Below the pieces are notes generated by a model, which saw nothing but the letters and a program-made list of their open reading frames with translations, was not told the origin of the DNA and searched no databases. This document shows positions 1 through 7,188 of a stretch of 9,935 bases of DNA, piece by piece. Each line of letters opens with the position of its first letter. Position 1 is the first letter of the stretch. Source of the DNA: Candidatus Stercoripulliclostridium pullicola (GTDB taxonomy: Bacteria > Bacillota > Clostridia > Christensenellales > DTU072). A program made the position numbers and the translations under genes. The stretch lies in assembly GCA_017694145.1 (NCBI GenBank), contig JADINF010000186.1, positions 1 to 9,935 of the forward strand, in the 5' to 3' direction.

Positions 1-1
1 C

Positions 2-1378
2 TTTGCGCGCCGCGCGCCGGCATGGTTCGCGATAGCTTCCACGGTGCTTTTCGCGGGGGCGTTCACAGGACTTTTCTTCGCGGATGGCGACGCGCTCATG
101 CCGATGATGATCGTATTCCTCGTGTCCACCGTGATATGGGCTGTCGCGACCGTTCCGCACGTTCTATCCGCCGCGGGAGCGCTGTGCGTAAGAATATTCC
201 CGAAACGCGAAGCCAATATCGCCGCCATGGAAATGCCCGTAAACGCTGGAGTAACGACGGTAGCCGTGATGCTTTCGCTCGTGATAGCGTTCGTGTGGAC
301 GGGCTACTGCATTGTCGATGTCGTCAGAATGACCTCCGTACCCGCGGACGCCCGGTTTACTTCCGATTTCGTCGTGCCGTCTTACGCGGTAGACGTCGAG
401 GCGCAGAACGGGATACTGATAGATTATCTCGCCGTGGACGGTATTACCGACGGCTCTTACGCCGAAAAAATAGCATTGTACAATATCATTCGCGACGACG
501 GCTCCTCTTACGCCTGCGACGCGGCGATACAGCTCCTCATTGTGCCGTCGGGCGAAGCTTTCCCTTACGTCTGTCCCGAAGTCGATCCGGAAGCCGTAGA
601 AAAATTCGAAACCGTTACGCGCCCGATAATTTTACATTATTCCGCGATGGAGGAAGGCGGCTTCGAGATCGGCGATAAGGTGCGTCTGGAGGTATGGAGC
701 CCTGCGGGACATTGTTTCTTGGATGGAGAATTCGAAGTGGCGGGCGCGGATTACACGTTCACGTGTTACGACAACATCGCGTTTATCCGCGCAAGCGACT
801 GCGTGAACGAAGCGGGAGAAAGGATACTCGGCAATATTTTCTACTACTTGAACGGAGATAAAAACGCTTTTCCCGAAATTCGCGACGCGATCGACAAAAA
901 CAACGTGACGATATTCGAGCGCGAATATTATTATGCTCAAAACTCTTTCAACGCGGTACTGCTCGACATGCTGGGCGCATTCGTCGCGGTGATTTTCGCG
1001 GTGGCGGCGCTCGGTATGATCGATCTCGTCGCGGTGACCGCCGCGGAGAGGAAACGCGAATTCGCCGTTTACCGTTTTTCCGGAATGACCGCGGGCGGCG
1101 CTTTCCGCCTCGCCCTCACGGAAGCTACGGTAATTTCGGTCACGGGGTTTGTCGCGGGCTTCATTTTCTCGCTCGGTATCAATCAGACCGTGCCCGCGCT
1201 CGCGCTCATAGTCGGAAGGTATGTGCCGCGAACGCTTTTCGAAACGGAAATAGCTTATATAGCTTTGTCGGGCGGGGGAATAGTCTTTCTCTGCTGGCTC
1301 GCATTTACCTCGTTCACGGCGCTTGCGGCGCGCAAGTCGGACAGATTCAACGCGGGAACGGGGCTCATGATCGAATAG
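2..1378 (+). CDS. FtsX-family ABC transporter permease, C-terminal part (5' end outside window)
   Basis: The reading frame is open from the window edge, so the gene begins upstream; an in-frame GTG at 44 lies inside a membrane segment and is not a credible start. The visible 458 residues show hydrophobic segments near residues 8-26, 34-58 and 83-107. An extracytoplasmic domain of about 210 residues follows (about 110-319), then segments near 320-344, 372-392 and 416-443. Between the fourth and fifth segments lies RKREFAVYRFSGMT, which resembles the cytoplasmic coupling segment of FtsX/MacB-type permeases. Such proteins work with a cytoplasmic ATPase in export, lipid or lipoprotein handling, or peptide-antibiotic sensing and resistance. 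A large domain between segments 3 and 4 of the visible part matches the C-terminal half of BceB-like (10-segment) or two-domain FtsX permeases. The ATPase partner and substrate are not visible. Family assignment is firm; the BceB likeness is inference. Confidence 0.85.
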   Translation, partial: FARRAPAWFAIASTVLFAGAFTGLFFADGDALMPMMIVFLVSTVIWAVATVPHVLSAAGALCVRIFPKREANIAAMEMPVNAGVTTVAVMLSLVIAFVWTGYCIVDVVRMTSVPADARFTSDFVVPSYAVDVEAQNGILIDYLAVDGITDGSYAEKIALYNIIRDDGSSYACDAAIQLLIVPSGEAFPYVCPEVDPEAVEKFETVTRPIILHYSAMEEGGFEIGDKVRLEVWSPAGHCFLDGEFEVAGADYTFTCYDNIAFIRASDCVNEAGERILGNIFYYLNGDKNAFPEIRDAIDKNNVTIFEREYYYAQNSFNAVLLDMLGAFVAVIFAVAALGMIDLVAVTAAERKREFAVYRFSGMTAGGAFRLALTEATVISVTGFVAGFIFSLGINQTVPALALIVGRYVPRTLFETEIAYIALSGGGIVFLCWLAFTSFTALAARKSDRFNAGTGLMIE

Positions 1379-1403
1379 CTTTCTTATTTACGCACATTTT
1401 ATC

Positions 1404-1419
1404 GCACGCATTTGCGTGC
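1404..1419. repeat. Short inverted repeat (7-bp arms) after the permease gene
   Basis: GCACGCA (1404-1410) and TGCGTGC (1413-1419) are perfect inverted arms with two bases between them; as RNA they would form a six-pair stem with a four-base loop. No T-run follows on either strand, so this does not qualify as an intrinsic terminator. It ends six bases before the -35 box of the next gene, so it could be an operator or simply a weak transcription end signal for the permease gene. Confidence 0.4.
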
Positions 1420-1424
1420 ACACG

Positions 1425-1453
1425 TTGCATTATGCGCGCGGATATAGTATAAT
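1425..1453 (+). promoter_or_regulatory. Housekeeping-type promoter for the SGNH hydrolase gene
   Basis: TTGCAT (1425-1430) and a perfect TATAAT (1448-1453) are separated by 17 bases, the optimal spacing for sigma-A/sigma-70. Transcription would begin near 1460, leaving a leader of about 26 bases before the ATG at 1486. The hydrolase gene is thus probably transcribed separately from the permease gene. Confidence 0.7.
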
Positions 1454-1485
1454 ACCCCGTATAAATCGTAAAGGGAGAATGTAAT

Positions 1486-2202
1486 ATGCGTTTGCGTTTG
1501 AGAGCGGTTGTTGTCGTTTTGCTCGTGTCGTTATTCGTCGCCGTGATGATACCATGTGTGTACAGCCGTTACATACGCGGAGAAACGCTGTATTATATTT
1601 CCAAAGTGGATAATTTCCGTAAAGAAAATAAGACTCTGCCGCGCGGCGGAGTGGTATTCGTTGGCGACAGTATAACGGATTTTTGCGATCTAGACAAGTT
1701 TTACCCCGGTCTCGACGCGGTGAACCGCGGAATAGCGGGCGACGTCACCTACGGCGTTTTGCGGCGTATGGAAGAATCGGTTTACGCTCTCGCGCCGGAG
1801 CTCGTGGTATTGCTCATCGGCATCAACGACATAGCGCGCGCTCATCTGCCCGAAACGACGCTTGAGAATATCCGCGAAATAATTTCGGCGATCCGCGTAA
1901 ATTGTCCCGATACCGCGATAATAGTGCAGTCCGTTTATCCCGTGAACCCCAAATGGCGCGAGAATTACGCCAAACGCAATACCCCGCTCGTAAAGGAGCT
2001 TAACGCGGGCATAGAGGCGCTCGCTACGGAGTTCGGATGCACGTTCGCGAACATTTATCCCTATCTCGTCGGCGACGACGGTTATCTCATGGACGAATAT
2101 ACGAAAGACGGCTTGCATCCCAACGAAAAAGGCTACGAGGTCATATCTTCGCACTTAAGACCGATAATAGACGAAGTGCTCGGAGCCGATGCCGCAATCT
2201 GA
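1486..2202 (+). CDS. Membrane-anchored SGNH/GDSL-family hydrolase
   Basis: This 238-residue protein has a basic N-terminus followed by one hydrophobic segment (about residues 7-25), predicted to anchor it facing outward. The SGNH blocks are all present. GDSIT contains the nucleophile Ser62, the block II glycine is in NRGIAGD (Gly82), GIND carries Asn114, and DGLHPN carries the catalytic Asp208 and His211. Such enzymes hydrolyse ester bonds in lipids, acylated sugars or cell-wall polymers, and the pattern resembles the PAF-acetylhydrolase-like branch. The natural substrate cannot be read from the sequence. The start at 1486 follows a good ribosome binding site (AAGGGAG, 1471-1477). The gene has its own promoter and precedes the arginine operon, with no obvious functional link to it. 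Cys24 follows Met-Ile-Pro, which is not a lipobox, so a lipoprotein is unlikely. Confidence 0.9.
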   Translation: MRLRLRAVVVVLLVSLFVAVMIPCVYSRYIRGETLYYISKVDNFRKENKTLPRGGVVFVGDSITDFCDLDKFYPGLDAVNRGIAGDVTYGVLRRMEESVYALAPELVVLLIGINDIARAHLPETTLENIREIISAIRVNCPDTAIIVQSVYPVNPKWRENYAKRNTPLVKELNAGIEALATEFGCTFANIYPYLVGDDGYLMDEYTKDGLHPNEKGYEVISSHLRPIIDEVLGADAAI

Positions 2203-2295
2203 CAGCGTAGCCTTATTCGAGCGGGAGCGACGAACTGATTATGCAAAATCCGCGTATAATCAACCGATATATTCATTATTAAGCCCCTTATTCGT

Positions 2296-2324
2296 TTGCT
2301 ATATACATTCGTGTAGGGTATAAT
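2296..2324 (+). promoter_or_regulatory. Promoter of the arginine operon
   Basis: TTGCTA (2296-2301) and a perfect TATAAT (2319-2324) stand 17 bases apart, matching a sigma-A/sigma-70 promoter. The expected transcription start is near 2331, giving a leader of roughly 23 bases before the argG start at 2354. This rules against the upstream in-frame ATG at 2327, which would lie before the transcript begins. No other comparably good promoter is seen between the genes from argG to carA, consistent with one transcript. Confidence 0.8.
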
Positions 2325-2325
2325 C

Positions 2326-2343
2326 TATGCATAAACAAACGGA
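2326..2343. promoter_or_regulatory. Possible ArgR/AhrC operator (degenerate ARG box) at the transcription start
   Basis: TATGCATAAA at the left of this segment fits the left half of the ARG-box consensus (wNTGAATWWWWATTCANW) with one mismatch, while the right half fits poorly. It overlaps the predicted transcription start, a usual place for arginine repressor operators. A perfect match to the right half alone (ATATATTCATT) occurs upstream at 2267-2277. Function is inference from motif resemblance and from what the operon encodes. Confidence 0.3.
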
Positions 2344-2353
2344 GGCACATATC

Positions 2354-3583
2354 ATGGCTGACAAAAAGATAAAGAAAATAGTACTCGCGTATTCGGGCGG
2401 ACTGGATACTTCGATAATAATCCCCTGGCTCAAAGAGAATTACGACGATCCCGAGATAATAGCGGTATCGGGCGACGTCGGACAGGGCACCGAGCTTGAC
2501 GGGCTCGAAGAGAAAGCCATTAAAACGGGCGCGAGCAAACTGTACGTAGCGGACCTCAAAGAGGAATTCGTCAAGGATTACATATTCCCCACGCTCAAGG
2601 CGGGCGCTAAATACGAAGGAGATTATCTCCTGGGCACCTCTTTTGCCCGTCCTATAATCGCAAAAAGGATAGTGGAGATCGCGCTTCGGGAGGGCGCAGA
2701 CGCCATCTGCCACGGCTGCACCGGAAAGGGCAACGACCAGGTGCGTTTCGAGCTGACGATCAAGGCGTTCGCTCCCGGAATGAAAATAATCGCTCCCTGG
2801 CGTATATGGAATATCAAGAGCCGCGAGGAGGAGATCGATTACGCCGAAGCGCACAATATCCCGCTCAAGATTAACCGCGAAACCAATTATAGCAAGGACA
2901 AGAACCTGTGGCATCTTTCGCACGAAGGACTCGATCTCGAAGATCCCGCCAACGAGCCGCAGTACGATAAACCCGGATTTCTCGAGATGGGCGTAAGTCC
3001 CTTCGCGGCGCCCGATAAACCCACCTACGTCACGATATCCTTCGTTAAGGGCGAACCCGTAGCTATCGACGGCGAAAAACTTTCTCCCGTTGCTATCGTG
3101 GAGAAGCTGAACGCGCTTGGCGGCGCCAACGGCATAGGTCTTGCGGACATCGTAGAGAACAGGCTCGTCGGAATGAAGTCGCGCGGCGTGTACGAGACGC
3201 CCGGCGGCACCATCCTTTACCGCGCCCACGAAGTGCTCGAGACGCTCTGCCTCGACCGCGATACCGCGCACTATAAAGCGCTCGTCGCGCAGCAGTACGC
3301 CGAGCTCGTGTATTTCGGCAAGTGGTTCACCCCTCTGCGCGAAGCGCTCCAGGCGTTCGTCGACAAGACCCAGGAGAACGTGACGGGCGACGTGAAGCTC
3401 AAACTTTACAAAGGCAATATCATCAACGCCGGCACCACTTCGCCGTACTCCCTGTACAACCCCGAATTCGCCACTTTCGACGAGGACGACGTGTACGATC
3501 AGAAGGATTCCGCAGGCTTCATCAACCTCTTCGGACTTCCGATCACGGTGAAGGCGCTTATGGATAAAGCGAACAAAAAATAG
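2354..3583 (+). CDS. argG: Argininosuccinate synthase
   Basis: ArgG joins citrulline and aspartate, using ATP, to form argininosuccinate, the penultimate step of arginine synthesis, in the cytoplasm as a tetramer. The protein has 409 residues, the usual family size. It opens with the N-type ATP-pyrophosphatase loop AYSGGLDTS (residues 12-20). HGCTGKGNDQVRFE (from residue 120) is the typical aspartate/citrulline-binding segment, and NLWHLSHEG follows later. The start at 2354 is chosen because GGAGG (2341-2345) sits eight bases upstream and because the in-frame ATG at 2327 precedes the predicted transcription start. It is the first gene of the operon, 36 bases before argH. The gene contains no TTA, CTA or TCA codons, which leaves a long open frame on the opposite strand that should not be read as a gene. 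Confidence 0.98.
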   Translation: MADKKIKKIVLAYSGGLDTSIIIPWLKENYDDPEIIAVSGDVGQGTELDGLEEKAIKTGASKLYVADLKEEFVKDYIFPTLKAGAKYEGDYLLGTSFARPIIAKRIVEIALREGADAICHGCTGKGNDQVRFELTIKAFAPGMKIIAPWRIWNIKSREEEIDYAEAHNIPLKINRETNYSKDKNLWHLSHEGLDLEDPANEPQYDKPGFLEMGVSPFAAPDKPTYVTISFVKGEPVAIDGEKLSPVAIVEKLNALGGANGIGLADIVENRLVGMKSRGVYETPGGTILYRAHEVLETLCLDRDTAHYKALVAQQYAELVYFGKWFTPLREALQAFVDKTQENVTGDVKLKLYKGNIINAGTTSPYSLYNPEFATFDEDDVYDQKDSAGFINLFGLPITVKALMDKANKK

Positions 3584-3592
3584 CAATAATTC

Positions 3593-3606
3593 GTAGCTAT
3601 AGCTAC
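3593..3606. repeat. Perfect 14-bp palindrome between argG and argH
   Basis: GTAGCTATAGCTAC is identical to its reverse complement. It lies in the 36-base gap between argG and argH and ends five bases before the argH Shine-Dalgarno (GGAAGG, 3611-3616). In RNA it can form a five-pair hairpin with a four-base TATA loop. It could be a protein-binding site or could affect argH translation or mRNA stability. No T-run follows, so it is not a terminator. Confidence 0.45.
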
Positions 3607-3619
3607 ATAAGGAAGGTAT

Positions 3620-4999
3620 ATGGCTAATTTATGGTCGGCACGGTTCTCGAAAGAACTCGACGCCGCTGTCAACGATTTCAACTCGTCGATAAAGGTCGAC
3701 GGGTTGATGTATAAAGAGGATATCGAGGGAAGTATCGCGCACGCGAAAATGCTCGGAGCGTGCGGCATTATCCCCGCCGAGGACGCCGAGGCGATCATCG
3801 GGGCGCTTAAGGATATCCGCGAGGAAATAACCTCCGGAGCAATCGTCATAGATCCCGCAGCGGAGGACATACACATGTTCGTCGAGGGCGAGCTTACGAA
3901 AAGGCTTCCCGAGGCGGGCAAGCGTCTGCATACCGCGAGGAGCCGTAACGATCAGGTTGCGGTGGACGCAAGGCTTTACCTCAGAGCGAAAACGGACGAG
4001 CTCATCGCGGCGGTGAAAAAACTCGTTGAAGCGCTTTACGAAGTAGCTAAGAAGAACACCGCTACCGTGATGCCCGGCTACACTCATCTTCAGAGAGCGC
4101 AACCGGTGACGCTTGCTCATCATCTCGCGGCGTATTGCGCTATGTTCATGCGCGACGCTTCCCGTCTTAAAGACTGCCGCAAGCGTATGAACGTATCGCC
4201 TTTGGGCTCGGGCGCGCTCGCGGGCACGACTTATCCCATAGACAGGAGAATGACGGCGAAGCTTCTCGGCTTCGACGGGGTTTCCTTCAACAGCATGGAC
4301 GGAGTGAGCGACCGCGATTACCAGGTGGAGCTCGCTTCCGCCTCGGCGCTTATAATGACGCACCTCTCGCGCTTGTCCGAGGAGATAATCCTCTGGTGCT
4401 CGTGGGAATTCAGATTCGTTGAGCTAGACGACGCTTATTCCACCGGCTCGTCGATAATGCCACAGAAGAAGAACCCCGACATAGCCGAGCTCGTGCGCGG
4501 CAAGACCGGCAGGACTTACGGCGATCTCATAACTTTGCTTACAATGCTCAAAGGCATTCCTCTTGCTTACAACAAAGACATGCAGGAGGATAAAGAGGCG
4601 ATATTCGATTCGGTGGAAACGACGCTTGCCTGCCTTACGCTTTTCGCGCCGATGCTTCTCACGATGAAAGTAAACGCCGACAATATGTCGAAGGCGGCGC
4701 TCAAAGGATACATCAACGCGACCGACCTTGCCGACTATCTCGTGAGGAAAGGACTTCCTTTCCGCGCGGCGTATAAGGTTTCGGGGACGCTCGTCGCCGA
4801 ATGCGTGAAGCGTGGTATCGCCCTCAACGACCTTACGCTCGACGAGCTCCGTAAGGAGAGCCCGCTTTTCGACGATGACGTGTACGAAGCCATATCTCTC
4901 GAAACCTGTCTTAACAAGCGCACTTCCGAAGGCGCGCCTTCCGAAGAGGCGGTATCGAAGCAGCTCTGTATCATAAAGGAGTTCCTCGATGAGCGTTAA
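3620..4999 (+). CDS. argH: Argininosuccinate lyase
   Basis: ArgH splits argininosuccinate into arginine and fumarate, the last step of the pathway. The 459 residues match the family length and the aspartase/fumarase-type tetramer fold. HTARSRNDQ (residues 104-112) and GYTHLQRAQP (His156 within it) line the active site. The superfamily signature GSSIMPQKKNP (residues 276-286) carries the conserved catalytic serine of the mobile loop. The start at 3620 follows AAGGAAGG at 3609-3616. The 3' end overlaps the start of argC by 11 bases, which indicates translational coupling within the operon. No missing key residues were noticed. Confidence 0.98.
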   Translation: MANLWSARFSKELDAAVNDFNSSIKVDGLMYKEDIEGSIAHAKMLGACGIIPAEDAEAIIGALKDIREEITSGAIVIDPAAEDIHMFVEGELTKRLPEAGKRLHTARSRNDQVAVDARLYLRAKTDELIAAVKKLVEALYEVAKKNTATVMPGYTHLQRAQPVTLAHHLAAYCAMFMRDASRLKDCRKRMNVSPLGSGALAGTTYPIDRRMTAKLLGFDGVSFNSMDGVSDRDYQVELASASALIMTHLSRLSEEIILWCSWEFRFVELDDAYSTGSSIMPQKKNPDIAELVRGKTGRTYGDLITLLTMLKGIPLAYNKDMQEDKEAIFDSVETTLACLTLFAPMLLTMKVNADNMSKAALKGYINATDLADYLVRKGLPFRAAYKVSGTLVAECVKRGIALNDLTLDELRKESPLFDDDVYEAISLETCLNKRTSEGAPSEEAVSKQLCIIKEFLDER

Positions 5000-5936
5000 G
5001 GTTTACATAGACGGCAGGGAGGGCACCACCGGGCTCAAGATATACGAGCGCCTCGGCGCGAGAGAGGATATCGAACTCCTTTACATACCCGACGAATACA
5101 GGAAAGACCCCGTCGCGCGTAAAGAATACATCAACGGAAGCGATATAACCTTTCTGTGCCTTCCGGACGCGGCGGCGAGGGAAGCGGTGGCTATGGCAGG
5201 GGATAAGGTACGCATTATAGACGCCTCGACCGCTCATCGCGTTTCGCCCGGTTGGGCATACGGATTCCCGGAATTGGGAGCCCGTTTCAGAGAAAACATA
5301 GCTTCGGGTAACAGGATAGCCGTTCCCGGCTGTCACGCGAGCGGCTTTATCGCGCTCGTGTATCCGCTCGTGAAGCTCGGCTTTATGAGCCCCGATTTTT
5401 CGGTGTGCGCGACTTCGCTGACGGGATATTCGGGCGGCGGCAAGAAGATGATAGCCGCTTACGAAGGCGAGCGCGGTACAGAGTACGACGCGCCGAGAAT
5501 GTACGGCATAGGTCAGACTCACAAGCATCTTCCCGAGATGCGCGCCGTATGCGGGCTCGACAGGGCTCCCGTATTCGTGCCGATAGTGAGCGACTATTAT
5601 TCGGGAATGGAAGTGATACTGCCCCTCGACCTCGCCTGCCTGAAAGGTGTGGCTTCCGCGGACGAACTTCGCGGGATATATAAAGAATTTTACGCGGGCG
5701 CGGGACTTGTCAAGGTCAAAGACGCGGGCGCGGAAGGCGCTTCGGGAGGGGGATTCGCCGCGGCGAATAAGCTCTCCGGAAGGGACGACATGGAGATATA
5801 CGTCGCGGGGAGCGACGAACGCGCCGTGGCGTACGCCCTTTTCGACAACCTCGGTAAAGGCGCTTCGGGAGCGGCGGTACAGAATTTGAACATTATGCTC
5901 GGTTTAGACGAGAAAAAAGGATTGATAACGGAATGA
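4989..5936 (+). CDS. argC: N-acetyl-gamma-glutamyl-phosphate reductase, uncommon (type 2) form
   Basis: ArgC reduces N-acetylglutamyl phosphate to N-acetylglutamate semialdehyde with NADPH, the third step of the pathway. The 315 residues begin with a nucleotide-binding segment, YIDGREGTTG (residues 6-15). The catalytic cysteine is Cys115 in VPGCHASGF, and a YSGGGKKMI segment (147-155) and THKHLPEM (177-184, with the likely catalytic histidine) follow. The length and the form of these motifs fit the shorter 'uncommon' ArgC family rather than the roughly 340-residue common form. The start follows AAAGGAG (4975-4981) at seven bases and lies inside the end of argH. The stop overlaps the argJ start in an ATGA arrangement, so argH, argC and argJ are likely translated in a coupled way. 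The enzyme assignment is firm; the subtype is a judgement from motifs and length. Confidence 0.95.
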   Translation: MSVKVYIDGREGTTGLKIYERLGAREDIELLYIPDEYRKDPVARKEYINGSDITFLCLPDAAAREAVAMAGDKVRIIDASTAHRVSPGWAYGFPELGARFRENIASGNRIAVPGCHASGFIALVYPLVKLGFMSPDFSVCATSLTGYSGGGKKMIAAYEGERGTEYDAPRMYGIGQTHKHLPEMRAVCGLDRAPVFVPIVSDYYSGMEVILPLDLACLKGVASADELRGIYKEFYAGAGLVKVKDAGAEGASGGGFAAANKLSGRDDMEIYVAGSDERAVAYALFDNLGKGASGAAVQNLNIMLGLDEKKGLITE

Positions 5937-7165
5937 ATACTAAAGGAAACGGTATCGAATTTATATCGGGCGGCGTGGTAGCCGCGAAAGGTTTCAGAGC
6001 GACGGGAATACACGCGGGTATCCGCAAGAACAAGACGAAAAAGGATCTCGCGCTCATAATGGCGGACAAGCCGGTAGCCGCGGCGGCGGTCTACACCAGA
6101 AATCTCGTGAAAGGCGCTCCGCTCACGGTCACCGCCGAACATCTCAGAAACGGTTACGCGCAGGCGATAATATGCAACAGCGGCAACGCCAATACCTGCA
6201 ATGCGGACGGTATAGAGATAGCGGAAGCCACCTGCAGGATACTTGCGGACGCGGCGGGGATAGCGGCGAGCGACGTGATAGTGGCGTCCACGGGAGTGAT
6301 CGGACAGCCGCTTTCGATAGAGCCTTTCAGGAAAGGCATACCGATTCTCGTCGAAGCGCTCGGAGCGGATTCGACGGGCGCTAACGAAGCGATAATGACC
6401 ACCGACACGGTGACTAAAGAAGTCGCCGTGAAATTTACGCTCGGCGGCAAGGAATGTCATATCGGCGGGATAGCGAAAGGTTCGGGAATGATACATCCCG
6501 ATATGGCGACGATGCTCGTTTTCGTCACGACCGACGCGGCGATAACTCCCGAAATACTTTCCGAAATCGTGCGTAAGGACGTGGTGACGTCTTTCAATAT
6601 GGTATCCGTAGACGGCGACACTTCGACCAACGACATGCTCGCCGTAATGGCTTCGGGAGAAGCGGGCAACGCGGAGATAACGGAGTTTAACGCGGAGGCG
6701 GAGAATTTCGCGGAAGCGTTCGGCGTGGTCACCCGCGCGCTTTGCCGTAAGATAGCCGCGGACGGAGAAGGCGCTACTAAGCTTATCGAATGTAAGGTTT
6801 CGGGAGCCCTTAACGACGAAACCGCGCGCGTTGTCGCCAAGAGCGTCATCACGAGCTCGCTCCTCAAGACCGCCATGTTCGGCGCGGACGCGAACTGGGG
6901 CAGGGTGCTTTGCGCGATAGGTTACGCGGGCACCGACACCGATATAAATAAAGTCGGAGTCGTTTTCCGTTCCGAAGCGGGCGACGTGGAAGTCTGTAAG
7001 GACGGGCACGGCGTCGATTTCAGCGAGGAACTCGCCAAGAAGGTGCTTACCGAAAAAGAGATAGTCATCGACGTTATCTTAGGCGACGGGAACGGCGAAG
7101 CCGTGGCGTGGGGTTGCGACCTCACTTACGAATACGTGAAAATAAACGGAGATTACCGCACCTGA
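5933..7165 (+). CDS. argJ: Glutamate N-acetyltransferase (ornithine acetyltransferase) ArgJ
   Basis: ArgJ moves the acetyl group from N-acetylornithine to glutamate, releasing ornithine and regenerating N-acetylglutamate; some members also use acetyl-CoA. The 410-residue precursor cleaves itself into alpha and beta chains before a conserved threonine. Here that is Thr193 in KGSGMIHPDMATML, giving chains of about 192 and 218 residues. Other family landmarks are ICNSGNANTCN, ASTGVIGQP, VDGDTSTND and the C-terminal YVKINGDYRT. The start overlaps the argC stop (ATGA), with AAAGGA at 5916-5921 upstream. Whether it also makes acetylglutamate from acetyl-CoA cannot be decided from sequence. No argA-like gene is present in the window, so a bifunctional enzyme is possible. 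The open frame opposite this gene reflects codon bias and is not a gene. Confidence 0.97.
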   Translation: MNTKGNGIEFISGGVVAAKGFRATGIHAGIRKNKTKKDLALIMADKPVAAAAVYTRNLVKGAPLTVTAEHLRNGYAQAIICNSGNANTCNADGIEIAEATCRILADAAGIAASDVIVASTGVIGQPLSIEPFRKGIPILVEALGADSTGANEAIMTTDTVTKEVAVKFTLGGKECHIGGIAKGSGMIHPDMATMLVFVTTDAAITPEILSEIVRKDVVTSFNMVSVDGDTSTNDMLAVMASGEAGNAEITEFNAEAENFAEAFGVVTRALCRKIAADGEGATKLIECKVSGALNDETARVVAKSVITSSLLKTAMFGADANWGRVLCAIGYAGTDTDINKVGVVFRSEAGDVEVCKDGHGVDFSEELAKKVLTEKEIVIDVILGDGNGEAVAWGCDLTYEYVKINGDYRT

Positions 7166-7188
7166 CGGAGCGGAATTGCGGAGGGAAC

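Noticed and set aside
22..678. 218-codon + strand frame overlapping the permease gene
   Set aside because: Its translation is arginine-rich and of low complexity, typical of a shifted frame in G+C-rich coding DNA, while the overlapping frame encodes clear membrane segments.
1549..1560. Possible lipobox at Cys24 of the SGNH hydrolase
   Set aside because: The residues before the cysteine are Met-Ile-Pro; proline at -1 does not fit signal peptidase II sites.
2255..2260. A second TATAAT upstream of argG as an extra promoter
   Set aside because: No acceptable -35 box lies 16-18 bases upstream, unlike the promoter at 2296-2324.
2203..2295. Terminator or riboswitch/T-box leader between the hydrolase gene and argG
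   Set aside because: No stable stem followed by a T-run could be found, and the predicted argG leader of about 23 bases is too short for a riboswitch or T-box.
2327..2353. Earlier ATG for argG adding nine residues
   Set aside because: It lies between the -10 box and the expected transcription start and has no Shine-Dalgarno, whereas the ATG at 2354 has GGAGG at ideal distance.
2288..3586. Long open frame on the - strand opposite argG (432 codons)
   Set aside because: It is codon-in-register with argG and stays open only because argG lacks TTA, CTA and TCA codons. Its translation has no recognisable motif, and argG is certain.
5690..7009. Long open frame on the - strand opposite argJ and the end of argC (439 codons)
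   Set aside because: Same cause: it is in register with argJ codons, with no motif in the product, while argC and argJ are both clearly real.
7108..7188. Longer argB starting at a GTG inside argJ
   Set aside because: The added 27 residues are an out-of-frame read of the argJ end with no family likeness; the ATG at 7189 has a strong ribosome binding site.
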